From NCBI RefSeq assembly GCF_019931575.1, contig NZ_CP082923.1, positions 5,084,001 through 5,148,000 of the forward strand: 64,000 bases of DNA, in the 5' to 3' direction. The DNA comes from Caulobacter segnis (GTDB lineage: Bacteria > Pseudomonadota > Alphaproteobacteria > Caulobacterales > Caulobacteraceae). Position numbers and translations under genes: made by a program. Below are positions 15,992-23,985 of the stretch, in pieces. Below the pieces are notes generated by a model. That model saw only the letters and a program-made list of their open reading frames with translations, was not told the DNA's origin and searched no databases. Every line of letters starts with the position of its first letter. Position 1 is the first letter of the stretch.

Positions 15992-18451
15992 ATGGCGCGA
16001 GCCGCGCGGCGATCCACGACGGAGCTCCTGTGGGACGCGATCCGTTACGGCTGGGTCCAGCCCTGGACGGCCCGGTTCCGGGGCGGGGTCGTCACCGTGA
16101 TCGGGGCGGGCCTGTTGCTGGCCATCGCCACCTACAACGCCACCGATCCCAGCCTGAACGCAGCCACCGGCGATCCGGCCCGCAACGCCCTGGGCGGTCC
16201 GGGCGCGGCGATCGCCGACCTGCTGATGCAGTCCGTGGGCCTGGCGGCCTGGGGGGTGGCCTTGCTGATGCTGGTGTTCGGCGTCACCCGCGCGGCCCAG
16301 GCCGACCCGGACGCCGAGCGCAAGGACCTGCGCCTGCGCGCCATCGTCGGCGTGCTGGGCCTGCTGGCGCTGGCGGCCACCCTGGCGGCCCCGCCGCCGC
16401 CGGCCATCTGGCAGTTGGAGAAGGGCCTGGGCGGCTTCTGGGGCGACTCCCTGCTGCACATGGTCGCCAGCATCCTGCGTTTCGCCCACATTCCCGGCGC
16501 GACCCTCGTCGCCGCCCTGCTGTTCGCCGTCGCCGCCATCTTCGCCCTGGGCTTCGCCATCGGCGTGCGCGAGGTCGACCCGGACGCGATCCAGAACGCC
16601 GTCAACAACGCCCTGCAGCCGCGCGCGCGCGTCGCGCCGGAACCCGTCGCGGCCGCCAAGCCCGCCCGCGCCAAGAAGGAAAAGGCGGAAGCTCCGCCCA
16701 AGCGCGAACGCCGCCTGCCCCCGATCGACGACGAGGAGGACGCGATCGTCGCCGCGCCGACCGCCGTGACCGCGCCCGAACGCGCCTACACGCCCCCGCC
16801 CACCGACGACGCCTATGACGAGGAGGACGCGTTCGAGGACACGCTGGACGCCCGTCCGATGGCCATCGCCAAGCCCAAGGCCCCGCCCAGGGAGTCGGGC
16901 CGCGAGCAGCGCGAGCAGCAGAAGGCCTTCGATTTCGAAGAGAACGGCGGCTTCCAGCTGCCGGAACTGGCCATGCTGGCCAAGTCCAAGCCGCGCTCGT
17001 CGGAAGTCGACGCCGGCGCCCTGCGCCAGAACGCCCGCCTGCTGGAAAGCGTGCTGGCCGAGTTCGGCGTCAAGGGCCAGATCGACCAGATCCGGCCCGG
17101 CCCCGTGGTCACCATGTACGAGTTGGTGCCCGCCCCCGGCGTCAAGACCGCCCGCGTCGTGGCCCTGGCCGACGACATCGCCCGCTCGATGAGCGTGATC
17201 TCGTGCCGCGTCGCGGTCGCCCAAGGCCGTAACGCCATCGGCATCGAGATGCCCAACCAGCGTCGCGAGACCGTGTACCTGCGCGACCTGCTCAGCAGCG
17301 CCGACTACGAGAAGGCCAGCCAGATCCTGCCCATGGCCCTGGGCGAGACCATCGGCGGCGAACCCTACATCGCCGACCTGGCCAAGATGCCCCACCTGCT
17401 GATCGCCGGCACCACCGGCTCGGGCAAGTCGGTCGGCGTCAACGCCATGATCCTGTCGATCCTGTACAAGCTGCCCCCCGAGAAGTGCCGCTTCATCATG
17501 GTCGATCCCAAGATGCTGGAACTGTCGGTCTATGACGGCATCCCGCACCTGCTGGCCCCCGTCGTGACCGATCCGAAGAAGGCCGTCGTGGCCCTGAAGT
17601 GGACCGTCCGCGAGATGGAGGACCGCTATCGCCGCATGTCCAAGATCGGCGTGCGCAACATCGGCGGCTACAACGAGAAGGCCAACGAAGCGCTGGAGAA
17701 GGGCGAGCACTTCGAGCGCACCGTCCAGACCGGCTTCGACGACGCCGGCCGCCCGATCTACGAGACCGAGCAGATCCGCCCCGAGGCCATGCCCTATCTG
17801 GTCGTGGTCATCGACGAGGTCGCCGACCTGATGATGGTGGCCGGCAAGGACATCGAAGGCGCCGTGCAGCGCCTGGCCCAGATGGCCCGCGCCGCCGGCA
17901 TCCACCTGATCATGGCCACCCAGCGCCCGTCGGTCGACGTCATCACCGGCACCATCAAGGCCAACTTCCCGACCCGGATCAGCTTCCAGGTCACCAGCAA
18001 GATCGACGCCCGCACCATCCTGGGCGAGCAGGGCGCCGAGCAGCTGCTGGGCCAGGGCGACATGCTCTACATGGCCGGCGGCGGCCGCATCACCCGTCTG
18101 CACGGCCCGTTCGTGTCGGACGGCGAGGTCGAGGCCGTGGCCAAGTTCCTGCGCGACCAGGGCATCCCGCAGTACCTGGAGGAGGTCACCGCCGGCGGCG
18201 ACGAGGAGCAGGAAGAGGCCATCGAGGGCGCCTTCGCCGGCGAGGGCGGGGCCAACGACCTCTACGACCACGCCGTGGCCGTGGTCACCCGCGACCGCAA
18301 GGCCTCGACCAGCTATATCCAGCGCCGCCTGCAGATCGGCTACAACCGCGCCGCCTCGCTGATGGAGCGGATGGAGAAGGAGGGCGTGGTCGGCGCCGCC
18401 AACCACGCCGGCAAGCGCGAGATCCTGGCCCCGCCCCCGCCGCCGCTGTAG
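15992..18451 (+). CDS. ftsK: DNA translocase FtsK
   Basis: FtsK couples division to chromosome-dimer resolution and terminus segregation at the septum. The 819-residue protein has four hydrophobic N-terminal helices, a charged Pro/Ala-rich linker (about 210-330), and a RecA-like motor with Walker A GTTGSGKS at about 473-480 and Walker B VVVIDEVADLM. A C-terminal winged helix (gamma domain; STSYIQRRLQIGYNRAASLME) reads KOPS sequences. The ATG at 15992 has a CGGAG site 6 bp upstream; a TTG 18 bp earlier is less likely. lolA follows on the same strand. Confidence 0.95.
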   Translation: MARAARRSTTELLWDAIRYGWVQPWTARFRGGVVTVIGAGLLLAIATYNATDPSLNAATGDPARNALGGPGAAIADLLMQSVGLAAWGVALLMLVFGVTRAAQADPDAERKDLRLRAIVGVLGLLALAATLAAPPPPAIWQLEKGLGGFWGDSLLHMVASILRFAHIPGATLVAALLFAVAAIFALGFAIGVREVDPDAIQNAVNNALQPRARVAPEPVAAAKPARAKKEKAEAPPKRERRLPPIDDEEDAIVAAPTAVTAPERAYTPPPTDDAYDEEDAFEDTLDARPMAIAKPKAPPRESGREQREQQKAFDFEENGGFQLPELAMLAKSKPRSSEVDAGALRQNARLLESVLAEFGVKGQIDQIRPGPVVTMYELVPAPGVKTARVVALADDIARSMSVISCRVAVAQGRNAIGIEMPNQRRETVYLRDLLSSADYEKASQILPMALGETIGGEPYIADLAKMPHLLIAGTTGSGKSVGVNAMILSILYKLPPEKCRFIMVDPKMLELSVYDGIPHLLAPVVTDPKKAVVALKWTVREMEDRYRRMSKIGVRNIGGYNEKANEALEKGEHFERTVQTGFDDAGRPIYETEQIRPEAMPYLVVVIDEVADLMMVAGKDIEGAVQRLAQMARAAGIHLIMATQRPSVDVITGTIKANFPTRISFQVTSKIDARTILGEQGAEQLLGQGDMLYMAGGGRITRLHGPFVSDGEVEAVAKFLRDQGIPQYLEEVTAGGDEEQEEAIEGAFAGEGGANDLYDHAVAVVTRDRKASTSYIQRRLQIGYNRAASLMERMEKEGVVGAANHAGKREILAPPPPPL

Positions 18452-18626
18452 CGGACGCCGCCGGATTGACACGCTTTGTCGTGAAAAGTCCGGCAACCTT
18501 CACTTTGGGCGTAGCGTTCCCCACGTCCCAGCCCTGGGGCCAACCTGAACGACGCTTCATCGGAGCGCCGGAAAATGGCCTCGCGGCGGCCTTCGCGGCG
18601 GCCAGGGTTGGCGTTAAGGAGTTCGC

Positions 18627-19280
18627 ATGACCAATCGCCGTTTCCTTCTCGCGGCCGGCCTGGCCGCCGCCATCGCCCAAGGGGCCTTCGCTTCGGGGGC
18701 CCTCGCCCAGACCGCGCCGGTCCCCGCCAAGCTGTCCGCCGAGCAGCAGGCGCTGCTGAACAAGGCGACCGCCTATATCCAGGGCTTGTCCTCGGCCAAG
18801 GGCCGGTTCGTGCAGACCGACGCGCGGGGGACCCAGACCCAGGGGACCTTCTATCTGCAGCGCCCCGGCAAGGCGCGGTTCGCCTATGATCCGCCAGCCG
18901 GCCTGCTGGTCGTCAGCAACGGCAACAACGTCAACATCTTCGACAGCCGGCTGAAGACCTACGAGAGCTATCCGCTCAGCAAGACGCCGCTGAACCTGCT
19001 GCTGGCCCGCGAGGTCCGGCTGGATCGCGGCGTGGTCATCACCGACATCCGCCCGCTGGCCGACGGCTTCACGATCGTGGCCCAGGACGCCAAGCGCCAG
19101 GCTCTGGGCAAGATCTCGCTGGATTTCTCGAACGGCCCCGTCGCCCTGATGGGCTGGACGGTCACCGACATCAAGGGCGGTCAGATCCGCGTGCGCCTCA
19201 GCGACTTCGCCGAAACCGCTGGCTTGGACCCGAAGCTGTTCGTGCTGACCGACCCGCGCCGGAAGGTCGGTCGACCGTAG
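18627..19280 (+). CDS. lolA: LolA outer-membrane lipoprotein carrier
   Basis: LolA carries lipoproteins across the periplasm from LolCDE to the outer membrane. The 217-residue product has a signal peptide (ending ALAQ), then the family pattern KGRFVQTDARGTQTQGTFYLQRPGKARFAYDPP. Other conserved pieces are VVSNGNNVNIFDSRLK and the SKTPLNLLLA segment. An AAGGAG site precedes the ATG. The 175-bp gap after ftsK contains a TTGACA (18466) but no convincing -10 partner, so co-transcription is open. Confidence 0.9.
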   Translation: MTNRRFLLAAGLAAAIAQGAFASGALAQTAPVPAKLSAEQQALLNKATAYIQGLSSAKGRFVQTDARGTQTQGTFYLQRPGKARFAYDPPAGLLVVSNGNNVNIFDSRLKTYESYPLSKTPLNLLLAREVRLDRGVVITDIRPLADGFTIVAQDAKRQALGKISLDFSNGPVALMGWTVTDIKGGQIRVRLSDFAETAGLDPKLFVLTDPRRKVGRP

Positions 19281-19332
19281 CCGGGCCAAATGTGACATTA
19301 CCACAACAGGCAAGAATCAACCGACTTCGGGG

Positions 19333-19361
19333 TTGACTAAAAGTTTGGACGTGGCATATTT
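19333..19361 (+). promoter_or_regulatory. Sigma70-type promoter of candidate small RNA
   Basis: TTGACT (19333-19338) and ATATTT (19356-19361), or TATTTA one base later, are separated by 17-18 bp. This is a good housekeeping promoter in a GC-rich genome. It lies 52 bp downstream of lolA and 160 bp upstream of xthA, and directs transcription towards the hairpins at 19377-19478. Confidence 0.6.
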
Positions 19362-19367
19362 AACACG

Positions 19368-19487
19368 CATGGCGATGAGCGACCGACCCGCTCTTCGCGA
19401 ACCGTGCCGGATCCTATCCCCTCCCGGCGGCGGCATGAGAGACTAGACTTTCGCCCCCGGACGCTAAGGCGTCCGGGGCGTTTTTCT
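19368..19487 (+). ncRNA. Candidate small RNA with C-rich loop, about 120 nt
   Basis: Downstream of a good promoter the DNA can form three successive hairpins without encoding a convincing protein. These are GAGCG/CGCTC (19377-19381 with 19389-19393), then GCCGG/CCGGC (19406-19410 with 19424-19428), which exposes the loop ATCCTATCCCCTC, and finally a strong terminator. The loop's CCCCTC can pair with Shine-Dalgarno sequences, a trait of several alphaproteobacterial trans-acting RNAs. It could instead be a separately initiated leader of xthA, but the terminator ends 36 bp before that gene's ATG. I do not recognise a named family. Confidence 0.5.
19455..19487 (+). terminator. Strong intrinsic terminator
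   Basis: A 10-bp perfect stem (CCCCGGACGC 19455-19464 with GCGTCCGGGG 19469-19478) with a TAAG loop is followed by CGTTTTTCTTT. It ends the candidate small RNA and insulates xthA from upstream transcription. Confidence 0.9.
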
Positions 19488-19521
19488 TTCCGGTCTCCCA
19501 AAACCGCGATAGAGCGGAGCC

Positions 19522-20328
19522 ATGCGCCTCCGTATCGCCACCTGGAACGTCAATTCCGTCCGCCTCCGCGCCGAACAGGCCGCCCGCTTCGTCGACGAGC
19601 AGGCGCCCGACGTCCTGTGCATGCAGGAGATCAAGTGCCAGGAGGGCGAATTCCCGCGCGAGGCCTTCGAGGCCATGGGCCTGCCGCACCTGAAGATCGC
19701 CGGCCAGAAGGGCTGGCACGGGGTGGCCATCGCCTCGCGCCTGCCAATCGAGGACGTCCCGACCCTGATGAACTGCCGCGAGGGCCATGCCCGCTGCGTG
19801 GCGGTCAAGGTGGCCGGGGTCGAGATCCAGAACTTCTACATCCCGGCCGGCGGCGACCTGCCCGACCGCGCGGCCAATCCGAAGTTCGACCACAAGCTGG
19901 ACTTCTACGAGACCCTGACCGCCGCCCTGAAGAAGCGCGATCCCAAGGCCCCGCTGATCGTCACCGGCGACCTGAACATCGCTCCCGGCGAGAACGATGT
20001 CTGGAGCCACCGCCAGATGCTGAAGGTGGTCAGCCACACCCCGGCCGAGCTCGAGGCCTTCGAGACCATGATCCGGTCGATGGACCTGCTGGACCTGCCG
20101 CGTCTGGCCACGCCCGAGCCCGAGAAGCTGTTTTCCTGGTGGAGCTACCGCGCCGCCGACTTCCGCAAGTCCAATCGCGGCCTGCGCCTGGACCACATCC
20201 TGGCCAGCCCCGGCCTGCGCGACGCCGCGCTCGTGGACGGCAAGGCCGCCTCGCGCGTCCACGACGACGTCCGCGAATGGGAACGCCCCAGCGACCACGC
20301 GCCGGTGACGGCGGACCTGAAGGTCTAG
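19522..20328 (+). CDS. xthA: Exodeoxyribonuclease III / AP endonuclease
   Basis: XthA repairs abasic sites and has 3'-5' exonuclease activity. The 268-residue protein shows the exonuclease-endonuclease-phosphatase motifs in order: RIATWNVNSVRLR, the catalytic Glu in MQEIKCQE, the YIPAGGD segment, TGDLNIAPGENDVW with Asp and Asn, LRLDHILAS, and the terminal His in SDHAPV. The ATG at 19522 is 36 bp after a strong terminator, so it must have its own short-leader promoter or rely on read-through. It converges with the SDR gene, overlapping by 4 bp. Confidence 0.94.
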   Translation: MRLRIATWNVNSVRLRAEQAARFVDEQAPDVLCMQEIKCQEGEFPREAFEAMGLPHLKIAGQKGWHGVAIASRLPIEDVPTLMNCREGHARCVAVKVAGVEIQNFYIPAGGDLPDRAANPKFDHKLDFYETLTAALKKRDPKAPLIVTGDLNIAPGENDVWSHRQMLKVVSHTPAELEAFETMIRSMDLLDLPRLATPEPEKLFSWWSYRAADFRKSNRGLRLDHILASPGLRDAALVDGKAASRVHDDVREWERPSDHAPVTADLKV

Positions 20329-21191
20329 AAGTACCCCGCGTTCTCCAGGTCCTCGGCCAAGCTCGGCCCGGTCGGGGTCCAGCCCAGGGTTTCGCGCGTC
20401 CAGGCGGCCGAGGTCGCCGCGTCCATGCCGGCGAACATGGCGAACCAGCCGAAGTGCTCGGCCGGCCGGCTCTCGACTGGCAGGCCCAGGCCCTTGCCGA
20501 TCGCGGCGGCGATCATCTTCATCGGCACCGCTTCCTCGGCGACAGCGTGATAGCGCTCGCCGCCCGCGCCGCGTTCGATGGCCAGGCGGTAGAGGCGGGC
20601 GGCGTCGCCGCGATGCACCGCCGACCACCTGTTGTCCCCCTCGCCGATATAGGCCGCGGCGCCCTTTTCGCGCGCCAGGTCGATCAGCATCGGCACGAAG
20701 CCGTGATCGCCTGCGCCGTGGGTGGTCGGCGCCAGGCGGACGACCGAGGCGCGGACATCCTTGGCGACCAGAGCGTCGGCCGAGGGTTCGGAGATCCGCG
20801 GCGAATGCCCGCCGGGCCGGTCTTCCTCGGTGGCCATCCGGCCGGAGGCCAGCATGGCCGTGCCCGAGGTCACCAGGATCGGCTTGGTCGTACCTTCCAG
20901 CGCCGCCCCCAGAACCCCGATCGCCCGGCCGTCCTGTTGGGCGTTCTCGGCGAACCTCGAGAAGTCGTGGTTGAAGGCGGTGTGGATGACGCCATCGCAG
21001 GCTGACGCGCTTCGCGTCAGGACGTCGTGGTCGTCGAGCGTGCCGAACACGGCCTCCGCGCCAGCCGCCTCGAGCTGGGCCAGGCCAGCCTCCGACCGCG
21101 ACAAGCCCAGCACTTCGTGGCCATGGGCCAGCAATTCCTGGACGACAGCCGAGCCGACGAAGCCTGCGGCGCCGGTGACGAAAACACGCAT
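20325..21191 (-). CDS. NAD-dependent epimerase/dehydratase (atypical SDR)
   Basis: An N-terminal Rossmann dinucleotide site (MRVFVTGAAGFVGSAVVQ) and a C-terminal substrate domain mark an extended or atypical short-chain dehydrogenase of 288 residues. Its closest family resemblance is to SDR proteins annotated as NAD-dependent epimerases; the substrate is unknown. The start is ATG 21191, preceded by GGAG; a GTG at 21212 is less likely. The gene diverges from an MmyB-type regulator, and a perfect palindrome between them could control both. Confidence 0.8.
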   Translation of the reverse strand: MRVFVTGAAGFVGSAVVQELLAHGHEVLGLSRSEAGLAQLEAAGAEAVFGTLDDHDVLTRSASACDGVIHTAFNHDFSRFAENAQQDGRAIGVLGAALEGTTKPILVTSGTAMLASGRMATEEDRPGGHSPRISEPSADALVAKDVRASVVRLAPTTHGAGDHGFVPMLIDLAREKGAAAYIGEGDNRWSAVHRGDAARLYRLAIERGAGGERYHAVAEEAVPMKMIAAAIGKGLGLPVESRPAEHFGWFAMFAGMDAATSAAWTRETLGWTPTGPSLAEDLENAGYF

Positions 21192-21255
21192 GGGACTGAT
21201 CTCCGATTTCACGAAGCCACGGTGCGCGCTATGTTGATCCTGTTAAAGTAGTGAC

Positions 21256-21271
21256 CTTATACGGGTATAAG
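21256..21271. promoter_or_regulatory. Candidate operator between SDR gene and MmyB-type regulator
   Basis: CTTATACGGGTATAAG is a perfect 7-2-7 palindrome. It ends 10 bp before the regulator's ATG and lies 65 bp upstream of the divergent SDR gene. The location suits autorepression and coordinated control by the adjacent helix-turn-helix dimer; TTATAC may also be the regulator's -10 element. Confidence 0.6.
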
Positions 21272-21281
21272 ATCTACCAGG

Positions 21282-22139
21282 ATGAACGCTCCCGTCCCGA
21301 CCGAGAACCGCCTCTCCGCTGAAAACAGATTGGGCGCCTATCTGCGCGACCGGCGGGCCCGGTTGGACGCCGCAGCCCTGGGCTTTTCCGGCCCGCGCCG
21401 CCGCACGCCCGGCCTGCGGCGCGAAGAGGTCGCCCAACGGGCCCATATCAGCGCCACCTGGTACACCTGGCTGGAGCAGGGGCGCGGCGGCGCGGCTTCC
21501 GCCGACGTGCTGGACCGCATCGCCCGCGCCCTGATGCTGACCGAGGTCGAGCGCGAGCACCTGTTCCTGCTGGGCCTGGGTCGTCCGCCGGAGCCGCGCT
21601 ATCGCGAGGCCGAGGGCGTCTCGCCCCGGCTGCAAAGGGTGCTGGACGCGTTGAACCCCAGCCCCGCCATGATCAAGACCCTGACCTGGGACGTCGTCGC
21701 CTGGAACAAGGCCGCCACGGTCGTGCTGGCCGACTATGGCGCGGCGCCGCCCGAGGAACGCAACATCCTGCGGCGGATCTTCTGCGACCCCCGCGCCCGC
21801 GCGATGAACCCCGAATGGGAGCGCGTGGCGCGGTTCGTGGTCGCGGCGTTCCGCACCGATGTCGCCCGCGCGGGGGCCGGGGCCGAGATCTCGGTCAACG
21901 CCCTGGTCGAGGAGCTGCGAGCCCGTAGTCCCGAGTTCGCCGCCTTCTGGGCCGACAACGACGTCCGCTACTACGGCGACGGGATCAAGAACCTGCATCA
22001 CCCCGTCCTGGGACCGGTCAGCTTCGAGTATTCCGCCTTCGCGGTCGACGGCCGGCCGGACCTGGGCATGATCGTCTACAATCCGGCGACGCCGGAAGAC
22101 CTGGCCGCCGTGAAATCGCTGCTGGACGATCGCGGCTAG
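21282..22139 (+). CDS. XRE-family regulator with MmyB-type ligand domain
   Basis: The 285-residue protein has an N-terminal helix-turn-helix (RRRTPGLRREEVAQRAHISATWYTW split across the recognition helix) and a C-terminal MmyB/MLTR ligand-binding domain (VAWNKAATVVLADYG, then the DNDVRYYGDGIKNLHHPVLG and FEYSAFAVDGRPD regions). Such regulators often control an adjacent divergent oxidoreductase, here the SDR gene, in response to a small lipid-like ligand. It overlaps the end of the convergent chemoreceptor gene by 4 bp. Confidence 0.87.
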   Translation: MNAPVPTENRLSAENRLGAYLRDRRARLDAAALGFSGPRRRTPGLRREEVAQRAHISATWYTWLEQGRGGAASADVLDRIARALMLTEVEREHLFLLGLGRPPEPRYREAEGVSPRLQRVLDALNPSPAMIKTLTWDVVAWNKAATVVLADYGAAPPEERNILRRIFCDPRARAMNPEWERVARFVVAAFRTDVARAGAGAEISVNALVEELRARSPEFAAFWADNDVRYYGDGIKNLHHPVLGPVSFEYSAFAVDGRPDLGMIVYNPATPEDLAAVKSLLDDRG

Positions 22140-23947
22140 GCCGCACGCGCCTTTTGCGTCGGGTCGCTGACCTTGAACTGGCTCATCAGGCGAGCCAGTT
22201 CGTCGGCCTCGGTGGCCAGGCCGTGGCTGGCGGCGGTGGATTCCTCGACCATGGCCGCGTTCTGCTGGGTCACCTGGTCCATCTGGTTGACGGCCACGTT
22301 GACCTCCTGCAGGCCGCTGGCCTGTTCCTGGGCCGAAGCGGCGATCTCGCGCACGATCGTGCTGACCTCGAGAACCTGGGCGACGATGCTTTCCAGCGCC
22401 TTGCCGGTCTGACCGACCAGGTCCACGCCCACCGTCACCTGGTTGGTCGACAGGTTGATCAGGGACTTGATCTCCTTGGCGGCGTCGGCCGAGCGCTGGG
22501 CCAGGGCGCGCACTTCCTGGGCGACGACCGCGAAGCCGCGGCCCGCCTCGCCGGCGCGCGCCGCCTCGACCCCGGCGTTCAGGGCCAGAAGGTTGGTCTG
22601 GAAGGCGATCTCGTCGATCACGCCGATGATCTGGGTGATCTGCCGCGAGCTCTGCTCGATCTCGGTCATGGCCACCACGGCCCGCTCGGCGATCTGGCCG
22701 CCGTTTTCCGCGTCCGTCTTGGCGCCGCTGACGGCGGTGCGGGCGTGGCCCGCGCCTTCCGCCGTCTTGTTGACGGTGGCCGTGATCTCTTCCAGCGCCG
22801 CGGCGGTCTCTTCCAGGCTGGCGGCCTGTTGCTCTGTGCGGCGCGCCAGGTCGTCGGACGCCACCGAGATCTCGCGCGCGCCGCCGCTGATGGTCATGAC
22901 GGCGTTGCGCACGCCGGAGATGACAGTCTCTAGCTTGGCGATCGAGGCGTTGAAGTCTTCCTTCAGCTGCTCCGACTTGGGGGCCAGGGGCTCGTTGATG
23001 CGGTGGGTGAGGTCGCCCGCCGACAGCGCGTGCAGGCCGCGGCCCAGGGCTTCGATCGTCGCCCGATCCTCGGCCGCTTCCCGGGCGCGCCGGGCTTCGG
23101 TCGTCGCGCGCTCGGCCTCGCCGGCCTCGCGCATGGCGCCGGTCTCCTTCTCCAGACGGATGGCCTTGAGGCTGTTGTCCTTGAAGGTCTCGAAGGCGCG
23201 CGACAGCGAACCCACCTCGTCGGCGCGATCACGGTCGGGGACCTCGACATCGAAGTCGCCATCCGCCAGGCGCAGCATTGACTGGGTCATCCGACCGACG
23301 GGCGCGGCGACCAGGGTGGTCAGCTGCCAGCCCATGCCCAGGGCGATGACCAGCAGGCCGACGCCGCCGCCGATCAGCATGGCCACCGACGAGAAGATCG
23401 CACGATGCTGGGCGGCTTCGCGGACGCTCATGCGGCCCTGCTCAATCTTGCGGATCAGCGTCACCTTCTTGGTGATGTGGGTCACGCGAGCCTTTTCGCC
23501 GGCGGCGATCAGCGTCTCGCGGCCCGCGTCGCGGCGGGTCGGATCCAGCGCGGCCTGGGTCAGCGGCGCGCCATAGGCGTCGAGCCACGTCTTGGCGTCG
23601 GCCTTGACGGTCGCCAGGGCCGCCTTCTCTTCGCCGGTCAGGCTGGAGCGCTCGAGGTTGGCGACCGCCTCGTCGAACTGCTGCCAGCCTTCCTTGTACG
23701 ATCCCATATATTTGGGGCTGCCGGTCAGCAGCACGCCGCGCATCTGCGAGTTGACGCGCAGCATGCCCTTCTCGGCGGTATGGGTCTGGTCGATGATCGA
23801 CTTGCTCTCATCGTTCAGGCGGATGGCCTTCTGCATGCCCGTGAGCTGAAGAAAGACGCTGAGGATCATCGCGATGGCCGCGCCCAGCAGCAGGCCAAAC
23901 GACAGCATGATCTTATTGCGGATCGAAATATTCTTCAGGAAGGACAT
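22136..23947 (-). CDS. Methyl-accepting chemotaxis protein
   Basis: The 603-residue receptor has TM1 at about 13-34, a periplasmic helical sensor of about 150 residues (four-helix or CHASE3 type), and TM2 at about 184-208. A HAMP domain and a long cytoplasmic helical hairpin follow. The hairpin tip has the conserved EIAFQTNLLALNAGVEAARAG-type sequence that contacts CheA and CheW. There is no C-terminal CheR-tethering pentapeptide. It starts 38 bp after the end of a porin gene on the same strand, so the two are likely co-transcribed and the receptor may sense something the porin admits. Confidence 0.93.
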   Translation of the reverse strand: MSFLKNISIRNKIMLSFGLLLGAAIAMILSVFLQLTGMQKAIRLNDESKSIIDQTHTAEKGMLRVNSQMRGVLLTGSPKYMGSYKEGWQQFDEAVANLERSSLTGEEKAALATVKADAKTWLDAYGAPLTQAALDPTRRDAGRETLIAAGEKARVTHITKKVTLIRKIEQGRMSVREAAQHRAIFSSVAMLIGGGVGLLVIALGMGWQLTTLVAAPVGRMTQSMLRLADGDFDVEVPDRDRADEVGSLSRAFETFKDNSLKAIRLEKETGAMREAGEAERATTEARRAREAAEDRATIEALGRGLHALSAGDLTHRINEPLAPKSEQLKEDFNASIAKLETVISGVRNAVMTISGGAREISVASDDLARRTEQQAASLEETAAALEEITATVNKTAEGAGHARTAVSGAKTDAENGGQIAERAVVAMTEIEQSSRQITQIIGVIDEIAFQTNLLALNAGVEAARAGEAGRGFAVVAQEVRALAQRSADAAKEIKSLINLSTNQVTVGVDLVGQTGKALESIVAQVLEVSTIVREIAASAQEQASGLQEVNVAVNQMDQVTQQNAAMVEESTAASHGLATEADELARLMSQFKVSDPTQKARAA

Positions 23948-23985
23948 CCAGAAGCTCCAGACCGAAAATATATGGGAAGCAGAGA

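Noticed and set aside
18466..18494. TTGACA as a separate lolA promoter
   Set aside because: No acceptable -10 element at 15-19 bp spacing.
15872..18496. Minus-strand open frame opposite ftsK
   Set aside because: Antisense shadow with Gly/Gln/Asp/His-rich filler; ftsK is complete on the other strand.
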